Assembly (NCBI RefSeq): GCF_004342265.1 | Contig: NZ_SMCS01000003.1 | Span: forward strand, 434,001 to 498,000 | DNA length: 64,000 bases | Source of the DNA: Luteibacter rhizovicinus | GTDB taxonomy: Bacteria; Pseudomonadota; Gammaproteobacteria; Xanthomonadales; Rhodanobacteraceae | Direction of reading: 5' to 3' | Translations under genes and position numbers: made by a program | Shown here: positions 37,581-46,607 of the stretch, piece after piece | Layout: the number at the start of each line of letters is the position of its first letter | Numbering within the stretch: the first letter of the stretch is position 1 | The notes under the pieces: generated by a model | Database searches by the model: none | Told to the model about the DNA's origin: nothing | The model's input: the letters and a program-made list of their open reading frames with translations, nothing else

Positions 37581-38563
37581 CCACTAACGGCCTTTCGCAA
37601 CGCGATTTCACTCTCGAGCCCGAAGACAACACCCGTCTGGCGAATCTCTGCGGCCCGTTCGACGAACACATCCGCCAGATCGAACTGCGCCTGGGTCTGG
37701 AAATCGATCATCGCGGCAACCTGTTCCGCGTCATCGCCGACGATGAAGCGGCCCGCGCCGGCGAGCGGGTCATCCGCGCGCTGTACGACGCCACGGAGAA
37801 CGAAGCGCTGACCGGCGCCATCGTGAACCTGCATCTGGCCGAGTCCGGTATCGACGCACTGGTGGAGCAGGCCGCCGAATCCGCGCAGGACGTCTCGATC
37901 AAGGTGAAGCGCGGCGTGATCAAGGGCCGCGGCCCGAACCAGGCGCGCTACCTGCACGCCATCACCACGCACGACATCAACTTCGGCGTCGGCCCGGCCG
38001 GCACCGGCAAGACCTATCTGGCCGTCGCCAGTGCCGTCGAAGCGCTGGAAGCCAATCGCGTGCAGCGCGTGCTGCTGGTCCGCCCCGCGGTCGAAGCCGG
38101 CGAAAAGCTCGGCTTCCTGCCGGGCGATCTCAGCCAGAAAATCGATCCGTATCTGCGCCCGCTGTACGACGCGCTTTACGAAATGGTCGGCTTCGAAAAA
38201 GTCGCCAAGCTGATCGAGCGCAACGTCATCGAGATCGCGCCACTGGCCTATATGCGCGGCCGCACCCTCAACGACTCCTACGTCATCCTCGACGAGGCGC
38301 AGAACACCACCGTCGAGCAGATGAAGATGTTCCTGACTCGCATCGGCTTCGGCTCGGTCGCGGTGATCACGGGCGACGTCTCGCAGGTCGACCTGCCCCG
38401 GCATATTCGCTCGGGCCTGCGTCATGCCATCGAAGTACTGCGTGGCGTGGACGGCATCAGCTTCACCTTTTTCACCTCCCGCGACGTGGTCCGCCATCCG
38501 CTGGTCGCGAAGATCGTCCGCGCGTACGAAGCCTTCGAGCAGAGCGCCGAGGCGCAGAAGTGA
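37577..38563 (+). CDS. ybeZ: PhoH-family ATPase (YbeZ)
   Basis: This 328-residue PhoH-like P-loop ATPase, associated with the endonuclease YbeY in rRNA handling, has Walker A GPAGTGKT (139-146) and Walker B VILDEAQN (DEAQ 239-242). An N-terminal KH/R3H-like region ([17 protein letters not shown]) precedes the core. It overlaps both neighbours by 4 nt. Confidence 0.96.
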   Translation: MTTNGLSQRDFTLEPEDNTRLANLCGPFDEHIRQIELRLGLEIDHRGNLFRVIADDEAARAGERVIRALYDATENEALTGAIVNLHLAESGIDALVEQAAESAQDVSIKVKRGVIKGRGPNQARYLHAITTHDINFGVGPAGTGKTYLAVASAVEALEANRVQRVLLVRPAVEAGEKLGFLPGDLSQKIDPYLRPLYDALYEMVGFEKVAKLIERNVIEIAPLAYMRGRTLNDSYVILDEAQNTTVEQMKMFLTRIGFGSVAVITGDVSQVDLPRHIRSGLRHAIEVLRGVDGISFTFFTSRDVVRHPLVAKIVRAYEAFEQSAEAQK

Positions 38564-39024
38564 GCGAGCCGGTCGTCGCCGTCGGCTACGCCGTTCCCCG
38601 CAAGGGCGTGCCCGCCCCCGCCAGCTTCCGCCGCTGGGTCGCGGCCGCCCTGACCGGCGCGCGTCGGCGCAAGCCGGCCGAGTTGGCCATCCGTATCGTG
38701 GACATCGAAGAAGGCCAGGCCCTCAACCTGCAATACCGGGGCCGGGACTACGCCACCAATGTGCTGTCCTTCCCCGCCGACCTGCCGCCGGGCCTCAACC
38801 TGCCGCTGATCGGCGACCTGGTCATCTGCGCCCCCGTCGTGGCCCGCGAAGCCGCCGAACAGGGCAAGCCCGAGGCCCACCACTGGGCGCACATGACCAT
38901 CCATGGCGTACTGCACCTGCTCGGCCACGACCACATCGTGGAAGCCGAGGCCGAGAAAATGGAGGCGCTGGAAACACGCATCCTGGCAGGACTGGGTATC
39001 CCGGACCCCTACGAAGCCCCGTGA
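38560..39024 (+). CDS. ybeY: Endoribonuclease YbeY (16S rRNA maturation)
   Basis: This 154-residue metal-dependent RNase has the signature [11 protein letters not shown] with zinc ligands His115, His119 and His125, and the earlier YATNVLSFP. The start is a GTG at 38560 overlapping the ybeZ stop. In many relatives corC follows directly; here a minus-strand gene separates them. Confidence 0.96.
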   Translation: MSEPVVAVGYAVPRKGVPAPASFRRWVAAALTGARRRKPAELAIRIVDIEEGQALNLQYRGRDYATNVLSFPADLPPGLNLPLIGDLVICAPVVAREAAEQGKPEAHHWAHMTIHGVLHLLGHDHIVEAEAEKMEALETRILAGLGIPDPYEAP

Positions 39025-39110
39025 TGAGCTAATGCTGCCAAGGTTTCCCGGCGCCTGTTCCGATGCCTTGCGGCAACGGCGGCGTGGCCTGATTTTTCAG
39101 GCGCTGCCAT

Positions 39111-39896
39111 TCATGCCTTCGGCTTGCGGAACTTCAGTACGAACTGGTCCGTATGACCCCGAATTTCGGGAGCGAATACGAGCTGTTCGTGACTGTCCTT
39201 CGGGTTGCCGAGAAGGTCGCTGCGAGCCTCCAGAACAAAACCTGCCGCCTGTACCTGGGCGATGACCTTGGCCGGATCGATCCGGTGCAAGGTCTTTGCA
39301 TCCTGCTCGCCCGAACCCGCCTTGGCGACGTGGTCGATCACCATATAGATGCCGCCGGGCTTCAACGCCTTGAATGCGGCGGCGTCCATTTTGGCTGTTT
39401 CTTCGGCACCGCTCGTGCCGGCAACGGCAAAGACGCTGACCGCGCCATAGACATCGTGGTAGTTCTGCGAGGTCCAGATGACGTCGAGCGGTTCGTCTCC
39501 GCCGATCCGATCGTAAGGGCGGATCACCAGTGTGGTGTTGCTGTATGCGGGATCGGCAATCAACGCCTTGATATCGTCGAGCTTCTTCGGAACAGCCTGG
39601 GCAAAGCTGTCCGGAAAGACAGCATAAACATGCCCCTTGGGTCCGACGACCTTGCTGAAGATGCGTGTGAAATAGCCGCCACCCGGGATCAGATCGGCCA
39701 CCTTGTCGCCAGGCTTAATGCCCGCGAAGGCGATCAGTTCGGCCGGTTTGCGGTCCTGATCCCGCTTCGTATCGGCCGCCGGCCGCGCATGGTCCGCCAC
39801 CGCCGCCAACACATAGGCCGGCGGCGCCTGCCCCTCAGCCAGCGCGAGCGTGGTGGTTCCAAGGAAGAGACAGCCAGCCAACAAAAGCTTGTTCAT
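39111..39896 (-). CDS. Secreted class I SAM-dependent methyltransferase-like protein (COG4798 type)
   Basis: This 261-residue protein has a clear signal peptide (MNKLLLAGCLFLGTTTLALA) from ATG 39896, with GGAG 10 nt upstream. The mature part resembles class I methyltransferases: motif I DLIPGGGYFTRIF, the later VIWTSQNYHDVYG, and ALKPGGIYMVIDHVA. Such proteins are called predicted methyltransferases, but export would place them away from SAM, so activity in the periplasm is doubtful. The gene interrupts the usual ybeY-corC adjacency on the opposite strand. Confidence 0.85.
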   Translation of the reverse strand: MNKLLLAGCLFLGTTTLALAEGQAPPAYVLAAVADHARPAADTKRDQDRKPAELIAFAGIKPGDKVADLIPGGGYFTRIFSKVVGPKGHVYAVFPDSFAQAVPKKLDDIKALIADPAYSNTTLVIRPYDRIGGDEPLDVIWTSQNYHDVYGAVSVFAVAGTSGAEETAKMDAAAFKALKPGGIYMVIDHVAKAGSGEQDAKTLHRIDPAKVIAQVQAAGFVLEARSDLLGNPKDSHEQLVFAPEIRGHTDQFVLKFRKPKA

Positions 39897-40273
39897 GATT
39901 GCGTTGCTCCGGAAGTGGGGGCGGGGTGGATTTGTCGTTGGCAGCGAAATCGCCTTACCCATTGGCGAGGGCTGATTGCGTATTTCAGTCGTTACAAAGT
40001 GACATGACCGTGTATTGGCGTTTGCTATTGCAAAGATGCCGGCAAAATCCTTGAGCGCCTCCTTTCGACGGCGCCGCAAGGCTTCCCGGACCTCCCATTT
40101 CGTCTATATCGCCCCAGAGAGCCCGCCTCCGCCCCACAGGGAGCCGATAAAGGCCCCCAAAGGTCGGACAATGGCTCCCCGCAACGGCGTCGCCGCCCCT
40201 TCGCCCCTGAACCGTCATCCAAATTCCGCTAGACTGGCCTCCCGCCCGGTTCCGGGCAGCGCATACAAGAGTA
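39897..40273. other. Intergenic region, no gene seen
   Basis: This 377-nt stretch lies between the divergent methyltransferase-like and corC genes. It should hold both promoters. I saw no RNA gene, strong hairpin or repeat; frames crossing it lack coding features. Confidence 0.6.
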
Positions 40274-41125
40274 ATGAACGAGGACCCTGGCAGTACCAGT
40301 GGCCCGACTCACCGTTCCTGGTGGGATCGACTGGGCCACATGTTTTCCGGCGAGCCACGCAACCGCGATGAACTGATCGAGGAACTGCGCGCCGCCCAGG
40401 CCAACGGCCTGCTTTCCAACGACACCCTGACCATGGTCGAGGGTGCGATCAAGGTGACCGAGCTCAGCGTCGACGATGTCATGGTGCCCCGGGCCCAGAT
40501 CGTCATGCTTTCCGCCGACGCTCCCCTTTCCGACATCCTTCCCATCGTCGTCGAATCGGGCCACTCCCGCTTCCCCGTGCATGGCGACGACAAGGACGAA
40601 ATCCTCGGCATCCTGCTTGCCAAGGACATCCTGAAGTACTTCGGCCAGAGCGAAGCCGGCGACGTCCGCGCCCTGCTCCGTCCGGCCGTGCTCATTCCCG
40701 AATCCATGCGCCTGAACGTGCTGCTGGCCGAGTTCCGGCTCACCCGCAACCACATGGCGCTGGTGGTCGACGAATACGGCGGCGTGGCTGGCCTGATCAC
40801 GATCGAGGACGTTCTCGAACAGATCGTCGGCGAAATCGACGACGAGCACGACGACGAGGAAGAACCCATCCTGGTCCACACGCTGGACGACGGTGGCTTC
40901 GCCGTGAGCGCGCTCACGCCCATCGCCGACTTCAACGAACACGCTGGCGCCAGCTTCTCCGACGAGGAATTCGATACGGTAGGCGGCATGATCACCTCCG
41001 AATTCGGGCACCTGCCGGAAGCCGGCGAGGAAATCGCCGTGGGCGACTTCGTATTCCGCGTCACCGAAGCCGACGACCGCCGCGTGCAGCAGTTCCACGT
41101 GTCGCGCAAATCCAACGAGAGCTGA
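40274..41125 (+). CDS. corC: CorC/HlyC-family CBS-domain protein
   Basis: This 283-residue cytoplasmic protein has two CBS domains (TELSVDDVMVPRAQIVML and the LRPAVLIPESMRLNVLL half) and a C-terminal transporter-associated domain (FDTVGGMITSEFGHLPEAGE). It lacks the membrane DUF21 domain, as in E. coli CorC. The family is linked to magnesium and cobalt efflux. It starts at ATG 40274 and is followed after 11 nt by the DUF4105 gene. Confidence 0.93.
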   Translation: MNEDPGSTSGPTHRSWWDRLGHMFSGEPRNRDELIEELRAAQANGLLSNDTLTMVEGAIKVTELSVDDVMVPRAQIVMLSADAPLSDILPIVVESGHSRFPVHGDDKDEILGILLAKDILKYFGQSEAGDVRALLRPAVLIPESMRLNVLLAEFRLTRNHMALVVDEYGGVAGLITIEDVLEQIVGEIDDEHDDEEEPILVHTLDDGGFAVSALTPIADFNEHAGASFSDEEFDTVGGMITSEFGHLPEAGEEIAVGDFVFRVTEADDRRVQQFHVSRKSNES

Positions 41126-41136
41126 GCCACCGCCCG

Positions 41137-42336
41137 ATGCGCCACTTCCTGATCGCCCTGTTGCTGCTGTGCCTTGTGCCGGCAGCCCGCGCCGGTATCG
41201 CCGACGCACCCGCCGCCCATCTGGAAGTGTCGCTGCTGACCTACGGGCCGGGCGCGATCTACTGGGAACGCTTCGGCCACGATGCCATCGAGCTGAAAGA
41301 CACGGTCAGCGGCGAAGCCGTCGCGTTCAACTACGGCGTCTTCGACTTCGACGAATCGGGTTTCTTCGTCAACTTCGCGCGCGGCCGCATGAGCTACCGC
41401 ATGGATGCGGAAAGCACCGAATCCGATGTGTCGTTCTATAGCGGCGAAGGGCGCAAGGTCACGCGTCAGCGCCTGAATCTGGACGATGCGCAGAAAACGA
41501 AACTGCGCCATTTCCTGTTCTGGAACATCCAGCCGGAAAACGCGCGCTACAACTACGACTACTACGCGGACAACTGCACCACGCGCGTCCGCGACGCATT
41601 GAATGATGCACTCGACGGCGCACTCGGTCCACCGCTGCACGAGCGTACGGGCGGCATGACGTATCGCGAGCAGACCGCCCGCCTGATGAGCAACGCCCCC
41701 GCGCTGATGCTGGCCATGGATCTCGGCCTTGGCCCCTACGCGGACCAGCCGATGAATGCGTGGAAAGAAAGCTTCCTGCCCATGGTGCTGGAAGACGAAT
41801 TCCGCACGATCAAGCTACCGAACGGTCAGCCACTGGTGCAGGACGAACAGGTCCTGGCGCCCAACCGCCTCGATCCGCCGCCGGAGCAGGCGCCCGATCT
41901 GCGCTGGCCGCTGCTGCTCGCCGGCCTGCTGCTGGCCGTTCCGCTGATCCTTCCCGCCTTCACCCGCTCACGCGCCGCACGTATCGCCTTCGTCACGGCG
42001 GGCACGGTCTTCACCGTATTCACCGGCATCGCCGGTGTGGTGATGATCCTGCTATGGGCCGTCACCCTGCACCATTCGGCATGGGCCAATGCCAACCTGT
42101 TGCTGTACCAGCCGCTGGCCTTCCTGCTGCTGCCCGCGATCTGGCGCATGCGGCGTGTCGACGGCCGCGTGGGTTCGTTCGCGCGCCGCATCCTGCTGCT
42201 ATCGGTCGCCGCAGCCGTCATCGCCTTGCTAGCGCACCTGATCCCGGGCTTCATCCAGCGCAACATGCCGTGGATCCTATTCGCCCTGCCCGGCTGGCTA
42301 GCGCTGTTCGTCTCGATGCGTCGCGAACCGGCCTGA
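41137..42336 (+). CDS. DUF4105 (Lnb N-terminal-like) membrane protein
   Basis: This 399-residue protein has a signal peptide (FLIALLLLCLVPAARA). A periplasmic domain follows with LTYGPGAIYWERFGHDAIEL, FNYGVFDFDE and YYADNCTTRVRDAL, characteristic of DUF4105. The C-terminal third has four or five membrane helices. The His/Asp and the NC in DNCTTR look like a papain-type cysteine-hydrolase site, but the function is unknown. It is close behind corC, probably the same transcript. Confidence 0.85.
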   Translation: MRHFLIALLLLCLVPAARAGIADAPAAHLEVSLLTYGPGAIYWERFGHDAIELKDTVSGEAVAFNYGVFDFDESGFFVNFARGRMSYRMDAESTESDVSFYSGEGRKVTRQRLNLDDAQKTKLRHFLFWNIQPENARYNYDYYADNCTTRVRDALNDALDGALGPPLHERTGGMTYREQTARLMSNAPALMLAMDLGLGPYADQPMNAWKESFLPMVLEDEFRTIKLPNGQPLVQDEQVLAPNRLDPPPEQAPDLRWPLLLAGLLLAVPLILPAFTRSRAARIAFVTAGTVFTVFTGIAGVVMILLWAVTLHHSAWANANLLLYQPLAFLLLPAIWRMRRVDGRVGSFARRILLLSVAAAVIALLAHLIPGFIQRNMPWILFALPGWLALFVSMRREPA

Positions 42337-42390
42337 ACGGGTCTGCACGATACGATTGCCCTGTCACATGGGCAGCGTCATCATGCGCGT

Positions 42391-43410
42391 ATGACCTATC
42401 CCAATGCGCTGTACGAAACCCAGCCTGCCACCGGCAACGGCATGGTCATCAACTGCGTCGCCTATAGCACCGGCGGTCGCCGCATCGGCGACATCAGCAT
42501 CGACGACATCAGCGACGTACTGAAACAGCCCGACACCTTCGTCTGGATCGGCCTGCACGAACCCGACGAATCCCTGCTGCTGAAACTGCAGGAAGAATTC
42601 GACCTGCACGATCTGGCCATCGAAGATGCCCAGCACGCCCATCAGCGCACCAAGATCGAAGTCTACGGCGACTCGCTCTTCATCGTCGCGCAGACAGCCC
42701 AGGTCGTCGGCGGCAACATCGCCTTCGGTGAAACCCAGATCTTCGTCGGCCAACGCTACTTCGTCACCGTGCGCCACGGCGCGTCGCTGTCCTACGCACC
42801 CGCGCGCCGCAGCTGCGAACAATCGCCCGAACTGCTGGCCATGGGCCCGAGCTACGCGCTGTACGCCGTACTCGACTTCATCGTCGACAACTTCCTGCCC
42901 ATCGTCCGCGACTTCAGGGAAGAACTGCACAAGCTGGAAAACGACATCTTCGCCGAGACATACAACCGGCAAACCATCAAACGCCTCTACGACATGCAGC
43001 GCGAACTGATGACCTTGCGTCTTGCCGTCGTACCGCTACAGGATATCGTCGCCCAGCTCGTCCGCCTGCACCCCCACCTCATCCACGACGAACTGCGCGC
43101 TTACTTCCGCGACATCTACGACCACGTCTTCCGCGTCAACGAATCCATCAACGCCATGCGCGAAATGATCGGCGCCGCCATCAGCGTCAATCTGGCGCTG
43201 GTGACCTTCGGTCAGAACGAAGTCATGAAAAAGCTTGCGGGCTGGGCCGCGATGCTCGCCGCACCGACGTTGATTACGAGCTGGTACGGCATGAACTTCG
43301 TGCACATGCCCGAGCTGGATAAGCCGTGGGCATATCCGGCGATTACATGTCTGGTGGCCTGCATTGTCGGCGGCATCTTCATGGCGCTGAAGCGGAATCG
43401 CTGGTTTTAG
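42391..43410 (+). CDS. corA: CorA-family magnesium/cobalt transporter
   Basis: This 339-residue protein has the long N-terminal cytoplasmic domain, the helical stalk and two C-terminal membrane helices. The selectivity motif GMN is in SWYGMNFVHMPELDKPWAYP, and the C-terminus is basic (KRNRWF). It lies after corC and DUF4105 in the same direction, so the three may form a metal-homeostasis unit. Met18 is an alternative start. Confidence 0.93.
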   Translation: MTYPNALYETQPATGNGMVINCVAYSTGGRRIGDISIDDISDVLKQPDTFVWIGLHEPDESLLLKLQEEFDLHDLAIEDAQHAHQRTKIEVYGDSLFIVAQTAQVVGGNIAFGETQIFVGQRYFVTVRHGASLSYAPARRSCEQSPELLAMGPSYALYAVLDFIVDNFLPIVRDFREELHKLENDIFAETYNRQTIKRLYDMQRELMTLRLAVVPLQDIVAQLVRLHPHLIHDELRAYFRDIYDHVFRVNESINAMREMIGAAISVNLALVTFGQNEVMKKLAGWAAMLAAPTLITSWYGMNFVHMPELDKPWAYPAITCLVACIVGGIFMALKRNRWF

Positions 43411-43660
43411 GCAATTCGGCGCATCGCCCTCCCTAACGCCGCATTCGCGGCGTCCCGCAAAAGCTCCCGGTGCATGCATGGCAAGGTTGACGAGACAACA
43501 CCCGCCGGCACCGCCCTCCGACACGCCTAGCATCCAGCGGTGACGCCGCCCCAACACACACCTACAACCAAAGGTGTATTCCACGATGCCAACGATCAGC
43601 CTAGCGTTGAGCACATGCATAAAGGATGCGAAATAAACCGCGCATCAAAAGGTTGGGTCT

Positions 43661-44569
43661 ATGCGCCTTGGCCTGGTAGCCAATCATCTGCATCACAGCC
43701 ATCCGAAAGCGGCACTGTTTCGCTGGCTTCACCGCTGCGAAACAGGCATCCGCGAACTGAATCTTGGATTGCATACCGTCGGAGGCACGCACGACGCGAT
43801 CGCCCGCGCCGGATGCCTGACCAACTACCCCGCACTACGTCGCTATCCCAGCGGCCATGAAGGCGGATTGGTAAAACTGGTAGCCGGCATAGTGGGAGCC
43901 GTCGCGTCCAACGAGGTACTGGACGGCGCGATCTATCTGGTCAATCCGGTCGATGGCTCGTCGCTCTTCCCCGAAGCACTCGCACTCAAACGCCAATGCA
44001 TCGTTCACCAGAAACCCTTCCTCTCGACGGTAGCCTCAGCCTGCGACTGGGTGGAAATCGAGCGCATCCGCGCAGGCATGAAACCGGATGATGGCGCCGA
44101 TCCGCTTCACGCCATGCCATCCCAAACGATAGCGATGATTGCCCACGATGCGATGAAAGCACCGATGATGGCCTTCGCCGACAAGCATTTCGACCTGCTA
44201 TCCCGCTTCGCCTTCCGCGTCGCTACCGGCACTACCGGCAAGAGCCTCAATGAGTTGGCCCGGAAGCACGGTTGGCCAGAGGAAGCATCGTGGGTCACAT
44301 GCTACGAGAGCGGCCCGATGGGTGGCGATGCACAGATCGCCAATCTCATATTCGAACGGCGCTGCCAACGCTTACTTTTTTTCGAAAACCCACACGTACC
44401 ACACCAGCACGAGGCCGATATCCAGTTACTGGAACGTGCCGTGGCCGCCACGACCGACGATACGGTATGCATTACCTGCCCCGCCTCGGCCATCCGTTGG
44501 GCGGAGGCTGCCGAGCGACGTGCGAGGTTGCGTCCGTTACGGGTTGATTACGTCGCCGGCAAAGATTGA
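43661..44569 (+). CDS. Tandem double methylglyoxal-synthase-like protein
   Basis: This 302-residue protein is built from two methylglyoxal-synthase (MGS) halves. The C-terminal half (from about residue 152) has the family motifs MIAHDAMK, ATGTTGKS (188-195), SGPMGGD (217-223, the catalytic Asp) and VPHQHEAD (His248). The N-terminal half (1-140) has a matching layout, VANHLHHS, TVGGTHD and SGHEGGL, but the catalytic Asp position is Leu70. Ordinary MGS is about 150 residues. Activity would convert dihydroxyacetone phosphate to methylglyoxal. ATG 43661 has AAGG 9 nt upstream. It stands alone. Confidence 0.8.
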   Translation: MRLGLVANHLHHSHPKAALFRWLHRCETGIRELNLGLHTVGGTHDAIARAGCLTNYPALRRYPSGHEGGLVKLVAGIVGAVASNEVLDGAIYLVNPVDGSSLFPEALALKRQCIVHQKPFLSTVASACDWVEIERIRAGMKPDDGADPLHAMPSQTIAMIAHDAMKAPMMAFADKHFDLLSRFAFRVATGTTGKSLNELARKHGWPEEASWVTCYESGPMGGDAQIANLIFERRCQRLLFFENPHVPHQHEADIQLLERAVAATTDDTVCITCPASAIRWAEAAERRARLRPLRVDYVAGKD

Positions 44570-44592
44570 GTATCGGTTGTGGCAGGTATCCG

Positions 44593-44658
44593 GCTATAGA
44601 GTCAGAGTGATTTTTGACTCATCGTTTGGAGTCTGCGAGGACAAGTACCTCTAAAAAA
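44593..44658. repeat. Truncated copy of the GGGTCAGAG MITE-like element
   Basis: This 66-bp segment aligns without gaps to 46602-46667 and differs at 8 positions, all transitions. It keeps the left end (AGTCAGAGTGATTTTTG) but loses the right inverted repeat after the A-run. Confidence 0.75.
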
Positions 44659-44726
44659 CATCTCTTCCCCTCCAATCGCATGGCGCCTCGCCCGATAAAT
44701 CGCTACGCCTCAAACCCCTCACCGTC

Positions 44727-44746
44727 ATTCCTGCGCAGGCAGGAAT
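44727..44746. repeat. Small palindromic repeat unit
   Basis: ATTCCTGC/GCAGGAAT is an 8-bp stem with a 4-nt loop, in the context CACCGTCATTCC...GGAATCCAGCG. This is the form of a REP-type unit common between proteobacterial genes. Confidence 0.5.
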
Positions 44747-44991
44747 CCAGCGCGATGCATCCGGCTATCACACCAAAACAACATCGGCTCTTCGGGCACC
44801 ATACGAACCACACACACGTCCGCATTGCGAACCCACCCAAACAACTCAGACTAATCTGAAAATCGCACCGAAATAACGAAACAGTATTGACCCACCACCC
44901 ACACACACCGATCCTCACCACGTCGCCGCACAACGGCGACCGGGCAGAGCAGCCTGTGTTTCGCGGAAGGCGCGGAAAGGTGTCGTCTCAA

Positions 44992-45123
44992 ACGATACTT
45001 TTCTGCGTCGCGTATCGTCACGCCGCTCCTTACGGCGGGCGTGTCGGGCAAGCTTCGGCTTGGCCGGGTTCCTTTCGCACCGGTACTGCTCTCTCGGCAC
45101 GCCCGCCACCTCACGGTGGCGGG
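44992..45123 (+). other. Candidate structured leader RNA with mutually exclusive stems
   Basis: Stems found by hand: ACGATAC/GTATCGT (44992-44998 with 45012-45018); CGCCG/CGGCG (45021-45025 with 45033-45037); a 10-bp long-range stem GGCGGGCGTG/CACGCCCGCC (45034-45043 with 45098-45107) enclosing CAAGC-TTCG-GCTTG; and a 9-bp hairpin CCCGCCACC/GGTGGCGGG (45102-45123). The long-range stem and the last hairpin share 45102-45107 and exclude each other. The element ends 26 nt before the start codon of the CxxC gene. Confidence 0.45.
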
Positions 45124-45149
45124 TCATCCCGAACTGAAAGGATGCAGAC

Positions 45150-45404
45150 ATGACAAGCGAAGAAACTACCGCCGCGCAAGCGAGCCACGAGGCAAGCACG
45201 ACCATTCCCTGTCCGCTTTGTGCGGGCGCGCGTCGTATCGAGGCGTCCGACGTAGATCAAGCCATCGTCGACCGACTGGAAGCACTTCAGGGATTCAGCG
45301 ATGTCGTCAGACAAGCCGCGCAGTTGATCGCTTCGACCGTGACCGAACTCGGGCTATTAAGCGCTACGCCCACGTTCGAAACGGCGCCACGTCGCGATCA
45401 ATAG
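45150..45404 (+). CDS. Small CxxC protein, 84 residues, unknown
   Basis: ATG 45150 is preceded by AAAGG about 8 nt upstream. The protein has one CPLCAGARRIEASDVD segment, a single CxxC knuckle like those of small zinc or chaperone-like proteins. A helical stretch follows (VDRLEALQGFSDVVRQAAQLIAS) and then a disordered tail. Only one Cys pair is present, so metal binding would need a dimer or a partner. No family is recognised. Its leader is unusually structured, and it lies between the MGS-like gene and the end of the Rhs array, convergent with the latter. Confidence 0.6.
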   Translation: MTSEETTAAQASHEASTTIPCPLCAGARRIEASDVDQAIVDRLEALQGFSDVVRQAAQLIASTVTELGLLSATPTFETAPRRDQ

Positions 45405-45532
45405 CGAAGCCCAAAATCGACAACGACAGAGCAATGAAACTAAAGTCCGCGCTGAAGACGGGATCAAGGAGGGGGTCCTACCAATCCCTTCCGGCTTAGC
45501 TCAAAAGACTCTTTTCTAACGAGCCCTGATGC

Positions 45533-45856
45533 TCAGCGAAGAATAATCCAGAGCACGGCTATAACGATGAGCACACCTGCCATGGATGCAAAAAAACTCA
45601 CTACTCCACCTAGTACGTATTTTCTTGCTCTGATTCCTCGTTCGTTTAACAGTGATGGCGAGAAGATAACGTTCATAGGGTTCCATAGCGTACTTTTTGA
45701 GTACGCTTGTCTATCGTCGCGAAAGCTAAAAACCATTCGCATTGCGAAGAAAATTATCCACAAAATAGACAGCCCACCAACAATACACAGTGCGACAAAG
45801 ACGTAAATGAGAAAATGAGAAAATATGTACAGGGCACAATCTCCAGTTAATGACAC
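45533..45856 (-). CDS. Two-TM membrane protein, candidate immunity partner of the displaced Rhs tip
   Basis: This 107-residue protein has two hydrophobic segments (residues about 10-40 and 80-106) and a polar, basic loop (FRDDRQAYSKSTLWNP). It starts with GTG at 45856, overlapping the last 10 nt of the upstream Rhs fragment. Its base composition is visibly AT-richer than the flanking genes, as expected of acquired DNA. A small membrane gene overlapping the 3' end of an Rhs tip suggests an immunity protein against a membrane-acting toxin. This is inference; no family is recognised. Confidence 0.55.
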   Translation of the reverse strand: MSLTGDCALYIFSHFLIYVFVALCIVGGLSILWIIFFAMRMVFSFRDDRQAYSKSTLWNPMNVIFSPSLLNERGIRARKYVLGGVVSFFASMAGVLIVIAVLWIILR

Positions 45857-46566
45857 TTCGAGCCGAAGTGATCACTGAACCACCCTTCAGCATCCTGAAG
45901 TCCAAAATGTCCGCTTTGGGTCGTAGTCAAAGAAGCCCCAGCGAGCAACCCGAGCCCTAAACCGACCGAGCCACTGCCTGTCAGATTGGGATCAACAGCA
46001 ACGCTACCGGTACATTGAAAGGTTCCACCACTTAGATTCGCATCTACAGTTTGACCGCTGAGATTGCTCGACGAGCCGGGAACATAGCCACCGCTTATGC
46101 CGACGCCAATATTGGCACCTATACCCCCTCCCACAGAACCGTAGACGCCTACATCGAAACCTCCAGCACCATAACTTACATAGAGACCGCCTCCGGCCGT
46201 GAATCCACCGCCGGCAATAGCGCTGACGTTCGCGCCAAGAGTCAAATTGGTCAGTTCGAGAGGGTCGATGCCAATTAGGGGGTTATTTATCACATACGCG
46301 TAGGTAGATTTTCCTCCGAACAAGCCCATTGGATCGCTCTGAACATACCGTCCCGACGCAGCCTCGTAGTCACGGTGGACGTTATATGCGAGGCCTGACT
46401 CCGCATCGAAGTACTGCCCGGGAAAGCGCAGATTGAGTGCGTAGGCATTGAGGGAGAGCGGTGCCGCTTCACAGAAAGAATCACTCGCGCAAGGCCATTG
46501 CCACTGTACTGCGCCTGTGACATTTGTGACCACGCGCGGAGAGCCGAGACCATCGGCACGTACATA
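45847..46566 (-). pseudogene. Displaced (orphan) Rhs C-terminal end with variable tip
   Basis: The fragment begins inside the conserved Rhs core (YVRADGLGSPRVVTN), continues with LNLRFPGQYFDAESGLAYN and SGRYVQSDPMG, and passes the core end (IDPLEL). It then enters a 134-residue glycine-rich tip (from TNLTLGANVS to DHFGSKCH). The core part is close to the intact Rhs protein at 47229-51842, but the tip is unrelated. The frame is closed by a TAG just upstream and has no proper start; only an internal GTG at 46533 without a ribosome site is available. It is probably silent, serving as a reservoir of an alternative or former tip. Confidence 0.75.
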
Positions 46567-46607
46567 GCTGACGGTAGCCAGCCGTGGTACCGCTGCGATT
46601 AGCTATA

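Larger units (their letters stand above)
44570..45149. other. Gene-free region with repeats and structured DNA
   Basis: This 580-nt stretch holds a truncated copy of the GGGTCAGAG element, a small ATTCCTGC/GCAGGAAT hairpin repeat and the structured leader before the CxxC gene, listed separately. No convincing coding frame was found. Confidence 0.6.

Noticed and set aside
43436-43453. Hairpin ACGCCGC/GCGGCGT after corA
   Set aside because: No U-tract follows, so it is not called a terminator; no other sign of function.
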